NCBI GenBank assembly: GCA_018697195.1
Contig: CM031879.1
Coordinates: forward strand, 25,231,660 to 25,295,659
Length of the DNA stretch: 64,000 nucleotides
Origin: Certhia americana
Lineage: Eukaryota > Chordata > Aves > Passeriformes > Certhiidae
Reading direction: 5' to 3'
This document shows positions 13,063 through 26,645 of this stretch, piece by piece. The position numbers and the translations under genes were made by a program. Each line of letters starts with the position of its first letter. Positions within the stretch are counted from its first letter, which is position 1. The notes beneath the pieces are model-generated. The model was not told where the DNA came from. It searched no databases and saw nothing but the letters and a program-made list of their open reading frames with translations.

Positions 13063-15611
13063 ATATATATGCTACATGCTATAGGCATGGCCTATCATTC
13101 AGTAGTCATTTGGTTTATGTAGAACATTTATTTATGTTTTAGTTGCTATTAGTGCAGAGATTATTACCCATTAATAGGAAAAAATGCAGTAATTTTTGGA
13201 TAGCACCAAGGTTAGGTTAATGCTCAAGTAACATCAATTTTCTTATGATTGTCTTACATTTTTTATTTCCTTTCCGATTCGTTGAACATTCACCAAGAGA
13301 GTGATAATTTTAGCTATGTGATACGTAACTGGATGTTAGCCAAATTAGTTTAACTCTGGGTATTGTATGCAAGTGACATACAAGGACAACACCAATATAC
13401 TCACTATGAAATTTGTAATCTGAGTAAATATAAGAAGTAGTAGTAAGCCTGAATGTATGCCTTAATCATAAGTCTCTTGATATTGTCTTAGAATTTTAAT
13501 GCTTTTGGATGAACTTTTCATATAAACAAATGCATAACTGATCTTATTAGAGCTACCTAATGAATCTGCTGTATACTATGAAATTCTTGCCAAGACATTT
13601 AGAAATGCAATTAACTAATAGAAAGGTGTAATGACAGAAGTGATTTTGCAGAGAAAGAACATATTTGTTTTATTCATATTTATTCTTAAAGGCATTGGTG
13701 AAAACAGGTTGTCTTAAAGATGTTTTATTTGACAGGTAGTTGGATGACAGTAAAACATTCCCACCACACTTACAGTAATAGTGAAGGAATAATTCCTCTA
13801 CTTATTCCTAACCTGCAAGTCTGTGGTTTAAAATGCTATAACATATTGCTGTATTTCAATTATGCTTCAAAAATTAATCAAGTGTCGTTTGCTTGTCTGT
13901 GGATTTTTCAGGTAGATCCCCAGGAGGTCTAAAACTCCCTTCTCTGGAACAGACAGCATTTAAAAGTATCTCTATGTCTTTTCAAAGAAATATGCATCAG
14001 GTCTGATACGATATATTTTTCTCAAAATTTGTCTTGAAAGCTACCTTTCAGTTTATGAATACAAAGGTAAACATCCTAGGAAAAAAATAATCCCTGTACC
14101 ATAATCTTTAAAATTCATGAGATGTTTGGTTAAACTTCAAATCTTGAGCCGCATTTGAAGACAAGAGTATAGGTTACAGTTCAATAGGTATTTGCGGTTT
14201 TTCTTATTACAGTCATTAGGATTTCAAATGAGAACTACAGGCTTGGTTTTTGCGTGGCTTAATGAGTGGAACATTTCCATTTATTTCCATGTGAGCTAAA
14301 CCAAGTACTTTAACTAATTTTGTATTTTGTATTTTTTGGGGGGAGGGGTATTGCATTTCTTTTTGTTTTGTTTTTTGTTTTTTTATTTTGTAACTTGCTC
14401 TGTCCTAGAAAAGAAGAACGTCTTACTTTGATTTTTTTTTGTAGAAGCAAGTAAATTGTCCTTGATATGTAGCATTAACAGTAAAAAGTTGCTTATTTGG
14501 AATTGAATAGCCAAAGTTCACAATAGATAAAGAGTCTCTGTAATTTCATACTGTTTGACTTTTGTTTTTTTTGGTTTTTTTTTTTTTAAGAGCAGCTAAT
14601 TTCTCAGAAATAGTGGCAAAATTCCTGTTGTCATTCTTCTTGGTCCTATATAATTAACAAAACAGCATTGATTTTTCTTCTTATTATTGCTAATCATGTT
14701 TGTGCATTCAGGTGATTTTCTATGCTGTTGAAAATATTTTCAAATTGAAAATTCAGTTTTGAATATTTCAGTATTACAAAATCATTTTTTTGGTGTCTAT
14801 TGATTTCTAGTGTGTCCTTTTGTTTCCCATTCTACCTCACAGAATCTCACTGCACCTCAAAATTAAAAAAGAAGCTAAATTGAATGTAGATTCTCAGTAA
14901 ATAACATCTTTGCAAAGAGGAAAAATATAGGCAGTTGCCAATATGTGGAAAAAAAGTAATAGACACTTACCGCAGTGAAAGAATGGTGACAAAAAATTAC
15001 ATTGAAAAAGACAAGAAAATTTTTAAAGGCCTTGTAATAAGCCTCATTGAGAAAGGAGAGGTAATACGACTTCTTCTGAAATATTACTTCACCCTTTCAC
15101 TTTAAAATGTTACTTGGTGAGAATTCAGTATTTTCCTCACTCCAGAGTAGGAATGGGTTGGTGTGCTGGTCTTCTCACTTCATGCTTTGGGGATCACATA
15201 GCAATTCCCAGAAAGACAATTGGCAGGACAGGATCTAAGCTAATCTGTTCTTGAATATGGAGATCATTCCTCAGCCTTAGATGTCAGTGGGCCTATTTAT
15301 GTGATTGTACCTTTTCTGGAAGAGAGACAGAGTTATTAGCACTTGCACAGGTGAACACTTTGTGAAAAGTGTACTTGGTCTATGATACCTGGCAAGTCAC
15401 TTTGACAAGTGAGCTCCTATGTAAACAGTGATTAATTGCAGACATCTCTGAAATTTCCATTTCAATGATACATAATTTCTTTAATGAGGTGACTACTTTC
15501 TTGAAGTATTTAAATGTAGCTTGATAGCCTGTATTTTACAGAAGCTTGAAAAAAAGTATGTGATTTTTCTTTATGTGATTTTTCAACTTTCAAAAAATCT
15601 ATTGTGACGTT

Positions 15612-15644
15612 ACTTGTGTAAACAATAGGCTTGTTTACACAAGT
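15612..15644. other. Perfect 14-bp inverted repeat containing forkhead-type sites
   Basis: The arm acttgtgtaaacaa (15612-15625) is exactly complementary to ttgtttacacaagt (15631-15644), with a 5-nt loop between them. Each arm contains GTAAACA/TGTTTAC, the consensus core for forkhead proteins. Whether it acts as a protein site or is a chance palindrome cannot be told from sequence. Confidence 0.6.
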
Positions 15645-17509
15645 GCAGTAGGATATTGTATCTATGTAATCTGTCAAAACAGTTTGTTCCTGAAGGATTT
15701 ACTTTAGCAAGTATAATCCAAAGTGAGAAAATGTATTTAGAATTGTGTCATTGCCTTCTGTAATCTGCTAAATCACCTGTGACCACACCGGCCATTTAGT
15801 GCTACAGTAAATACTTGTAAAAATATCTCCACTCACAACTATAAGGACAGATGAAACTCAATCTGAATGTCTACTCAAGTTAGAAAAGACATGAACTGCT
15901 TTTCCTCTTAGAAAAATGTAAACTGAAATGGAACTGTGCTGGAAATGTGAGAGTAAGTTTCTACAGACTTGTATTAAGTACAGAGAAAAAAAATAGCATA
16001 ACCACTTCCCAACTGTGGCCTGCAATCAGAGTCCTTTTAAGGTTAATTGAAGCAGAGTACTTGAAAATAGCAGGAATGTAGCTGGGGGAGTGAGTGGGTT
16101 GCTGATCTGAGATAGAGTGTTGTTAAGCTCTACCCATATGATGATGAACTCAGAGGCATTGGTGCAGGAGGCTATCAGGACCCATTCCTTCCCCTGCTGT
16201 TACCATAATTACCATGACCTGTGATGACCATATAGAAACTACACTTCGTAGGAAACAGGCTCTTGGTTCTAGTAAAGTTCTTCACTTTTAACTTTGCTCA
16301 CCAACTAGAGTAAACCAAACCTCAGAATTGCTTAAACTGATTTAACTAAAGACAGAGTTTGTCTCAGTGTAATCAGAAAGTTATGAGGATGTGAGTTCTA
16401 GCAATTAAAAAAATTGCTACAGTAGTTGCTGCTCTCAGCATTAATTAAAGACAAAACCACTATTGCTTGAAACAAAATGCAACCCACCCCCAACCCCCAA
16501 AATCTTACTAGTTTTATGAATGCTGTTAGTTACTGATTTCCAGCCTAAGCTTGTAAATTCTCCCAGAAGTTTGGTGACTTCATAAAACACCTCTGTTGTA
16601 ATTGTCTAGCCATGCCATTGTCGGTTTCTGCAAGATAAAACTACAGTCCTTCAGTCCTGTTTGTCATCCATCCATTCCATCCGACAGTTTAGTGAAGCTT
16701 AGTCTCCTGCTCACTGACAGTCTAGATTTTAGCATGTGGCTGCTCATTGCCCTGAAGAGATGTCAAAACCTGTGAAACTTCCTCTTTTCTGCTCAAAGTA
16801 GCAATTTTCTTTCTTGCCCTGAGCTGCTCATCTAGTTTTTGGAATGATCTTACGGAAGCAATCGTTTTCCTCAACACATGGAAGCTTTCATTTTTTTTTT
16901 CCATCCTCAAGGGAGACTAAAGAAGAAGAATCGAGAACATGCCTGAAAATGAACTAGATCTTTTTAAAACTGGTTTAAACTCATCTGCATTGGGGAATTT
17001 GCATTTGTTTAATTAAAGTTATTAAAAATTTATTTCAGTTACGTTGAAGCCACCTTGTCATTGCTAATCAGGTCTTGTAGTGCTTTAGAGCTGTATGGAC
17101 TAAGACAAAGGCATTCTGGCTTAGTAGGTGGCCTGACAGCATACAGCCAAAACTGCAAACCCTCAGGGAATAACAGAACAGAAGGGGCACAGGGAGCAGT
17201 GGACAGTTGGGTGGCAGAGCTATCCCTCAGACCTTGGGGACAGGCCTGCAGCTCCTGCAGAAAATATTTTATGTTACAACTGCTCCTTCTAAAAGTGTGT
17301 GTAAGGCCCTGCCCTGTTCCCTCAAATGAATGTATAAATTTCTTGTATGGGAGGAATATGTAGTGCTGCAACCTGGAGGAGCTGTAGACTCTCTCTGGGG
17401 TAGAGAGGCCTTATAGAGACATCTGGATAGCCAGGGAGCAAGGTCATAACCTACTGCCAGATTTGCCACCTGGGACAAGGTTATCCTGGTATTTATACAA
17501 ACAAGAAGC

Positions 17510-18192
17510 TGGAGAGAAGCACACAGAACAAGATCTGAATGTCCTGGCTGATGGTGAGCTGGATGTGAGTCAGCAGTGCCCTGGAGCCAGGAGGGCCAAC
17601 CCTGTCCTGGGGTGCATCAGGCACAGCACAGCCAGCTGGGCAAGGGAGGGGATTGTCCTGCTCTGCTCTGAGCTGGGGCAGCCTCACCTCGATTGATGGA
17701 GGTGGTTTTGGGTGCCACAGTGTAATAAGGATATAAAGCTATGAGAGAGTGTCCAGAGGGCAACAAGGGAGGTAAAGGGCTTTGACTGAAAGATTTATGA
17801 GGAGTGGCTGAGGGCACTTGGTCTGTTCAGCCTGGAGAAGGGAACAGGAAAGGCTGAGGGGAGACCTCATTGCAGTCTACAACTCCCTCAAGATGGGTAG
17901 CAGAAGGGCTGGTGCTGATCTCTCCAGTGATGTATGATAGGACACAAGGGAAGGGAATGAAGCTGTATCAGGGGAAGTTCAGACTGGATGTTAGGAAAAG
18001 GTTCTTCACCCTGGTGGCTGGGCACTGGAACAGGTTCCCCAAGGAAATGGTCACAGCACCAAGCCTGAGAGAATTCAAGGAGCATCAGGGCAGGACTCTT
18101 AGTCATATAACCTAGTTTTAGATACTCCTGCGAGGAGCAGGGATTTGGACTATATGATCCTTATGGATCCCTTCCAACTTGAGATTTTATGA
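17510..18192 (+). mobile_element. CR1 LINE, end of ORF2 plus 3' UTR, sense, 5'-truncated
   Basis: The longest CR1 copy in the window. The first part encodes the end of ORF2 in decayed form: a stretch reading VLGCIRHSTASWAREGIVLL, then LGQPHLD where the consensus has RPHLEYCVQFW. The 3' UTR follows, with 'gttcagcctggagaagg', 'aggggagacctcattgcag', 'ggttcttcaccc', 'gggcactggaacaggttcccc' and the tail 'gatcccttccaacttgagattttatga'. The 3' wording (ggatttggactatatgatccttatgg) is that of the CR1 group common in songbirds, unlike the 'gaactagatgatctttaa' type at 61950. Frame-disrupting changes rule out function. The left limit is soft and may extend toward 17350. Confidence 0.92.
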
Positions 18193-19868
18193 AAAGCAGC
18201 GTGGGACAAGGCCAGAGATGTGGTCAGGGAAGCTGAGTGTCCAGCCTGCCAGACAAGTCGTCAGGCATGAAGCCTGAAGGTCCTATAAGGTCAAGACAGG
18301 GAGTCGAAGTTGTGGATCAGGACTAGCAAAATCCTATAAGAAAAGAATAATGTATTTGTCTGTTAAGTGTTACAAGAAAGTTCTGCCTTTTCCTGAGAGT
18401 AATAGTGATGATATCTCTGGCTAATTGGAGGTCTAATAATTATCACATCTTTATTTTAATGTTGAATGCAAAAATTCACAGGTTATGCCAATTCACCAAT
18501 GAAAGCACAGTAGGAGTGCTAGTTGAAAACAAAGTAGGAGTGATATAAGCTCCTACACATTATGTATAACTCACCATTAGTGATCCTTCAGATAGATACC
18601 AGTTGACAAAATTGCATTCTTTCTATATACCTTATGGCGTTTGGGCCCACTTTAAAGTAAGTAGAAAAGTAGCTAGAAAATAACCAAGAAAATAACAAGG
18701 TCTTCAGGCATGTTAAGTTTGGCATCCACTGCTCATTTTATAACATTTCACTTGAACTATGCCAGTACTTTCTAATTTTTGTATGATTATAAACTGATCA
18801 ATTGAGTAGAGCACTGCATTTCCACACATGATAAAATCCTTTAAATACACAGTGCACATTAGTGTTTATGCGGCTAATTTTCTTTCCAAAGTTTATTATG
18901 CATTTAAGGGATTGTGATATTCAAATGGAGAAGGTTTTTCTAATTTCATTCGTACATTTTCTGCTCCACTACATGAGTGATGAAATTGTTATTCAACTGT
19001 TGGGGAGAAGACTGCATCTGTCTCATTAAGATACTTACAGTCTAAAATTTTTCTGGAATGTATGCAGTCTTATTGAACTGCTGCAAGCAATATACAACTC
19101 ATTCACAAATGAACTTAGTGTTAAAAATTCTAGTTCACACAAGTTTTTATTCTCTCTTTTTGCCTTATCTCCAAAACCAATGTCTTGATGTCATTAATTT
19201 TTAAAGAAAATAAATACATTTTTGTTCAGCATATTAGACTAGAAGCTGTTACTGTAGCTTACAAAATTGTTTTGAGGAAACACTGTTTTACTGTTAAATG
19301 TAATCCATAATCCATAAACTTTATACTTCTCTATATTTAGAGTTTTTTGAAGGTAGGTTGTGATTTTCCATAAGATCTGAAATATTTTTACCTTTTTGAG
19401 TATAGTTAGAACTCTATTGGCTTTTGCAAACACTGGACTACACGTAGCCAAAGTTGAAAATTTGTTTAAAAGACTCAGTGTGTTCTGAGAACTGGCAAAC
19501 AAGAATGTTGCAGAAATTTGCTCAACCAACTGTCTGCTGTTAGGGATCTAGGAAATATTTTTATGCATCTCCTTTCATGTGACTGTTCAAATGAGTTAAA
19601 TGATAGTTTTTACTTTGTGCTTGTTTACTTTATTGTTTATTTGGTTCATATGCTGTTAGTTAAGCTTCCTGTTTGTCTAGCTGATCTTTTAAATTTAAAT
19701 TAATTTAAATTTCTTTTAAATTAATTCAAACAAGTTAACCATTTCAATGCACCAAAACATGAAAGTCAAGAAGAGAGAAATCTGTTACTTATTCTTCAGT
19801 TCCCACTCTCAGTACACAAACAGAAGCTATACCATTTTTTAGGTTACACTGTGATCTGTTTTTTGCAC

Positions 19869-19902
19869 TTTTTTTTTTTTTAACTTTTTTTTTTTTTTTT
19901 TT
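19869..19902. repeat. Interrupted poly-T (T13-AAC-T18)
   Basis: Two T runs are separated by aac. This could be the complement of a retroposon poly-A tail, but no adjacent element is recognisable. Confidence 0.85.
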
Positions 19903-22900
19903 AAAATGAGGTTTTCCTTAGGCTCGGTTTCTTCTAGTTCACCCAAAGTTTGTACCAGCTAGTGTAAACTAGTGGAGCAGAAGTGAGGACAAAGTTTAAA
20001 GAAATGAAGATGAATGACTATGGGAAATAAAGTGAGGGGACTGCAAGGTTTATTTTCCCCTGTTTAATTGTTTTCAAACGGGCAGCATTAAATTATTCAT
20101 AAAGTAGTAATGGTGAAAGCAGAATAAGTTTATAAAAGAAAAAAGATCTTGCATGTGTCTTTGAATCAGCTAACGACTCTCTGGATGTAAAATAATTTAA
20201 AATGTTTCTCATCTGTGTCTTGAGAGAGAGAAGATCTTCTAAAATTATACAGAGTTTTTCATGCATAAAGATGGGCATTGGGAGCTTTTCTATTTGACCC
20301 TATTCTGTACATCAAACTTAGTTTTGAGAAAAAATTTAAAGGATGATGGACAACTTCAAATGTGAAAATATTATTAATACTCAGAGGATACTTGTGATTA
20401 ACCACGGGAACAAAAATGCAATAGAAAGTGACCATTTATTAGAATTCCAGATGAACGTAGGATGCTAAGTTATGTTTCAATCAATTACAAGTTATTAGGC
20501 TCAATATCAAGTTACATGAGTGAAATCTCGTGACCTGAAATCTCAGAACTACTTGTACATTATCAACATAGTTGTTTCATGGCAGCTACCCATGCTTTTC
20601 TCTTTAGCTCCTGACAGAGAAAAAATAATTTGACCCTTCTTTTACTTGAAGTTAGGGTGACTTTCTCTTATAGTTAGTGCTGACTAGTAGCAATCATAAG
20701 GATAATTGCCATCAACCAGATAATAGACTTTTATACATATACCATTTTTTTAGGGATGTAAGAATATTCATGTGATGAGGGCATTTCTAGCATGTACATA
20801 CTAACCCTGTACATGTAAGAAGACAGTCTCAAGGTTATTTCCCTTCCTTATTGACCCTAAAGTCTATTGAACAATGAAAGATCAAACTCTGGTGAATAAG
20901 CTATGAAGTCACCCATTTGAGCCCAGATGATGCCATATGTATTATCATAACGTTCAAGTTTAGCCACTAACAAATTGCATTACAGAAGTTCAGCCCAGAC
21001 TATGTCAGGATTCTTTGAGATGCCTATCCTTAAATCTACTTTAGATCTTGCCTTCAGATTCAGGTATTCATGCTGTATTTTTTTCATTGTAGATACCGCA
21101 TGAAAATCCTGAAGTGATGCAGAGTTTTCTTTTTAAAGCATAGGAACTGAGAAAGAGCACAAATTAGCCACATCATTCTCCATATTTTTTCATCCAAGAG
21201 TGACTTTGTTGCAGTCACAGTTAATCTATTATCTAATTATCAATAGGTTAAGGAGATCTGTATAGAATATTGTGTAATGTACATTCCTCTCTCAGTTAAA
21301 GACAACATGTAATAATGGGGAAGTATTTCAACTATTTCTTTTGTGTATAACTTCCCTTACTTTCTTTATGGAACAAAAGTGTAATAAAGAAAGTTCAAAC
21401 AAATACTTATTATTTCAGTGATGGCACTGACTGAAGTGGCCCACCTGTGAGTGTTGCCCTTTGTGGAAAAACGTGTGCAAGTGTACTAGTGGTACAGAAT
21501 CCCTCACCTCCGTGAATTAATTTGCATTGTGGGGGATCAGGGGCATTTGCTCCTCACTACATGCAAAGAGTTAATACTGCCTAATCCTAGCACAGACATG
21601 CTTGTGAACATCTAATGGAAGAATAACTTTCATTTATTTCCTCCTCCCAGCTGATAAACAGGCAGGAATTTGAGGAATTCCCATTATGTTTTATATGACA
21701 AATTTGTACCACAAACATCCTTGCCTGCTGTGCACTCCTTCCCTGTCACTAGTTGTTTTGCTGCTGGCAACTCATCTTGACAACTTGAACTGATCACAAA
21801 GCAGAGAAATACCTAGTGTTTCAAATGTGACAACTATTTTTTAATAACATTTTGATTATGTTCCAATTAATCATTTATAAAGCTTAGTTCCATTGCATAC
21901 TGTCTGCACAGCAAACTTGAATAGCATGGATGAGTCTATTGGTAGATTTTTATCAAACACCACAAATCACAAATGTCAGTCAGTGCATGGAATATACAGA
22001 GAGTTACATAAATAGTAAGTCTTAGTATTGCTATTCAGTTGAAAAGAAACTAAACCTAATCTTACTGTTTCTGAATTATATGAATCCTTTAAACAAATCT
22101 CGTAGATGCCTTTTTATACTCTTGCACATCTTCTTTCAAAGAAGTAAGGTTATGCTTCTAACATTATGGCTCTGACAGCCTTACCATTATCCTACTTTCT
22201 AAACATATTGCCAGCTTGAATTTTAAGGAACTGTGTTAGTAACCATTTCTGTAGTGATGCGTCATTTGAAGCACATATGCAAAAGCTATCTTTAGATTTA
22301 GAGCCAGAAGTATACAGTTAGTGTCTCAAAACACTACATCATACAGCTTAAATACATTCCAGTATATATTTTATGCTTTTTGACTGCAACAAATACTGAT
22401 CAGGAATGTGTATTAGAATAACCTTTGGAGAATCAAAATTATAAGTTTTGGCTGTTCTAAATAATTAATTTTGTGATGCAGTAGTCACCAGTTTTGAGAA
22501 GATCTATGCTTTCCCACTCTTTACTCTTACATTTTGGCTGTTCATAACCCAAATAATTTGTATTGTTGCTCTGGCTTTCTTACAGTAAGGATGTGATTGA
22601 GCTTCTCTCAACCCCAGATGCATAAAAGTCTGTCTTTCAAACTTGTGGTGGATATACACCTTTAATGAAAATGCAAAGGCTTAAAATTAGAATGGCAAAG
22701 ACAACAATGCCAAATTTAAATTAGCTGAATTTACCTTTTTTGTGTTTCGAAATGATATTTTCTGTAATCAAAGATAGCTAACACATTTAAGAATTTGTCA
22801 AGATTGCCTGAAATATACAGAATATTATATAAACTACATGTTTAACAATATATAAGCTACATATTCATCAGTAGAGCCAGTAGAATTTCTGAAAAGTTTA

Positions 22901-23098
22901 CTAATCTCCGTCCATATCTTACAGTTTTTCCCCCCAAGTTTTCATGCTGCTAGTACTGCCAATACTTCCAGTAACTAAGAAGTAAAGAATTATTCTTCTA
23001 TACCAATTTCTCATGCAAGCTTGTGTCATTAGTCCTTCTGGCTTGCATTTTATTTTGCTATCTTTCTGACTGTTTTCTGTGAGAGGACTTTCTTTTTG

Positions 23099-23118
23099 TT
23101 TTTTTTTTTTTTTTTTTT
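23099..23118. repeat. Poly-T tract (T20)
   Basis: An uninterrupted T20 run inside a pyrimidine-rich stretch. Confidence 0.85.
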
Positions 23119-26100
23119 GTTCTAGAAAACTTTCAGAAATAAGAAATTTTCTTTTAAAAAAAACACAAACCAGTGGATCAATGGATTAAAAGAAACTTAA
23201 GACAAAAAAATTTCAAATTTTAGTAAAACTGGAATTCACCTTGTTCTTCATGGATCCAGTTTAAAAAGGTGAAGATAAAAATATTATAAATAATTTGTTT
23301 GAACTTTAGCTCCATGGATAGAGGGTGAAGAGGAATTAGTCCCCAGAATGTGAAAAAAGTGTCTGCAAAATTTAGCCTATTCTTTCCCCGCCTTTCTTGT
23401 CTCTTCTGCCAGTCTCTCCCTTATCTGGCAATATTCTGAGCAGCACATCACTTCCCTAGAGAAAATGGTGACAGGGACCTTCTGTGGGAAACTGTCACAT
23501 AGGTTTGGGTTTGACAGGCTGGATGAGGCTAGGATGGGGTTTGCTGCTGCCTGAGTCTGAAGAATTCGTTTTGGGTGGAATAACCAGAGCGGACTGAAGC
23601 GTGGGAAGAGCTGGGAAGCAAGTGTGCAGACCAAATCCTGAGGCTGTGTGCACAGTTGGGGCAGAGAGAGAGCAGATTGGTCTTCACTGTCTAAAAAGCT
23701 TGTAAACTCCTGTGTATGAAGGGAAAAAAGCATCTGTAGATATTAATATTTTACTCATTTATGCTGTTCATTCTTGATGATGCTTCATATTTATTTAATT
23801 TTCCTGTCTTAATACTTTAAATAAATATATTTGCCATTATACAAGAGAAGAAATGTCTTACAGCTCAGAATCCTAAAAATCTCATGTAAAAAAACCAATG
23901 TGGGGCACTGTTTTAATCTTGACAAACTCCTCAAAGTTTTTTATCCCTGCTCAAGGGATCAAAGTCTCTTAAAACAATAACCTTAGTTACTGTGCAAGGT
24001 CCCTTCTTCTTTCTGTGGAAGCACATAAGTAGATGATAATGCAATTAGTACCAAATGGAGCAAAATGCTTGATGACCTGCTGACAAAGACGATCACGTTT
24101 TGGGATAGAATTTCATGTGGAAAAATACTCCCTATTCAATTTGCCATTGCCTCTCTTTGCTAAATCCTCATAAACAGGTCATAAATTCTATTACTACCAG
24201 GATATCTGTCACAGCAGCCAATCTATGGTTAATTCAGCTTGATGTCATCTGCAGGATGGACACCTGCAATTAATTCTGTATCTAAGATAAAAGAAGAAGC
24301 TGTGAAGCAAAAAAATCCAGCTTTAGGTTGGTTTCTTTTTATTGTGAGGGGTTTTGCCTGTGTCCAGTAATCTTATTACTGTTCTTTTTTTTGAGCATGT
24401 CTCGTAACGTCTGGAAATACATTTTGTAACTGTGGTTGTGTTTTGCTAATGTTGGTTCTCACTTTTTTTTTTTCTGTATTCTATTACAAAAAAAAATACT
24501 AAATTTTCAGCTATATAAATCAGTTATCCTTAGCAGCACTACTTCTGAAACGTCATTTTATGATATAACTGCATACAAGTTCCAATGAAGTCAATGTTGC
24601 ACAGTCTGAAAATAATTTATATATTCATGTGCTTGGTGAGAACATGGAGATATTTAGCATTCTAGCTTATGGACAGGTGTTTTTAATGACCATGAACAGA
24701 GGTACAAATTTTTTTCTTAGTTAAACTGTCGTCTTTATGTTTCACTGGTTGGAAGAGGATTGATTTTCATTTATTTTACATAAATATAGAAAAATATTTG
24801 TATTGCATGCAGCACTCTTAAAAAAAAGAAAAACAGATAATTCTGAAGTTAGGACTCTATTGACTTCTGTAGGGAACTCTAAATTGGTGGTTTGTTTGGT
24901 TTTCTGTGAATTGATGTTGACATGTCTCTACTCTTTTTTTTTATTAAGAAGGTATATTACAACTATATAAAAAAAATACATTATTTTGTTATTGGTCTTT
25001 CCTTTACCTCACTGTTAATACTTGCTTTCTTGTGTTATTTGAAACACAAAATCTGCTAAAGATACTTAAAAGGTAGATGAAACAATATTTTTAAGCAGTT
25101 TATCTTTAGTAATTTAATGTTAAGATGGCTAGACTGAGCTGATGTCTGTCTTCTTTTGTAGTCGTTGAGGAGAGAAATACTCCTCCAAAGACTGATTCAT
25201 CCCACTTTAATTGTTACATTCTGTGCACTGATTATAACAGTCTTAACTCATCTGAAAGGCTTAGTTTCTTGACTGTAGCTGAGATTACATTTGAGAAAAT
25301 ATATCCAGCTACTTGGAATTATCAAGAAAGAGATTTTCACAACAGGTGTTTGAAACAGCATTAGAAAAATTTAAAAAATTTAAAAAGCAATGTGATGATG
25401 GAGTTTAGGTTATTTCAAAATAGATAAAAAAATCAGCTTCTTTAGAGTCATAATATTTTTTTTTTAACTAAGTATAATGTTAATCCTATCTTACATACTA
25501 AAAATAGTCTCCAGGAGAGACAATATGAGAACCAGACTTAATGTTTATTATCTGAAATGAGATAATATTTTGGTTCCTAGGTCACTGACGTTTTTAACAT
25601 CTAAAAATGCATCCAGTACTTTTTTTTAATAGTTGTGTTTGTGTTTTATAACTAGAGAAGTTTTCTGGCATTCTATCAGAAAAGAATAATGATTGAAAAT
25701 TGGTGCTCAATGTGTGGTGTGTAGATACAATTGTAATTTTAGGGTGAGCAACTGATTACTTAATTTTGTATTCTTGGAAGAGTTGCCACTGAACACTGGT
25801 CTAATCCCAGAATGGAGGAAGGTATAGAAGTACATATTGCAGCATGTACAATAGTTTTTATAGTAATTTAATAGGTAATGTGTGGATTATTTCCCTTATT
25901 TCTATCTAATATCCCATATGGCAATGTAAGAACTATTTTCAAACATTTGATTATGTTTTTCAGTTTTCTATGCCTTTCCCTCTGTTGTCCGTTGCAATTG
26001 AAGTAACTAATATTTTATTTCCATTACAGAGCAGAATGTTTTTCAGCTATGGTAAAGATGAAATGCAGCTCCTACACTACAGCATAGCAGTTAATGAAAC

Positions 26101-26619
26101 AGTGCATATATTATTGGTTTTGACTTAAGCATAGAAACCCAGGTATTCTCATTCTTAGGTCAAGCTAACTTCCTATTTGGTAGATAAATATTTCTGTGTA
26201 TGCTTCCAAAGCCAAAGGTTAAGTTAGAGTTTCTCAACCCTTTTGAAAAAGGTGAAGATAAGGTGAAATGGCCAGTTAAAACAGCAAGTAATTAATTGAG
26301 TCTGTCTGTTAACAGGAAGAAGGTCAAGTGCACATAACTATTGTGATTACACAGCCTGCATTACAAGCAGCTGAGTCATTTAACCTGAAAGTGGTTAGAT
26401 TGGAAGGCTGAGAAACAATTAAATGCAATTTTACTTCAAATTAGTAGCTATACTTCCAAGTTACTGTAGTATTTTGAGTTTTTTTCAGAGTCCCTTGTCA
26501 TGTTGTTTGCAGTACCAATTAGTTTTATTGCTATGAAACATTTTAGAGTTTTCAATTGTCCTTCTTTTTTTTCCTTGCCTTACTAGATGCAATTTAAAAA
26601 TGATAATTTCTAATGGAGA

Positions 26620-26645
26620 TTTTTTTTCTTTTTTTTTTTTTTTTT
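26620..26645. repeat. Poly-T tract (T8-C-T17)
   Basis: A T run broken by one C. Confidence 0.85.

Larger units (their letters stand above)
10568..17500. other. Intronic sequence, mostly unique
   Basis: AT-rich DNA with a short CR1 relic (11.65 kb), a TA microsatellite (13.02 kb), T-tracts near 14.35-14.59 kb and a perfect hairpin (15.6 kb). A C-rich run at 16477-16498 has three C-tracts only. No coding region was recognised. Confidence 0.55.

Noticed and set aside
16477..16498. C-rich run as a minus-strand G-quadruplex
   Set aside because: Only three C-tracts of at least three are present, so it does not meet the four-run rule.
17055..18115. Cluster of 60-110-codon frames around 17-18 kb
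   Set aside because: Those after about 17.5 kb lie in the CR1 element, and the rest are open on both strands because the stretch is GC-richer.
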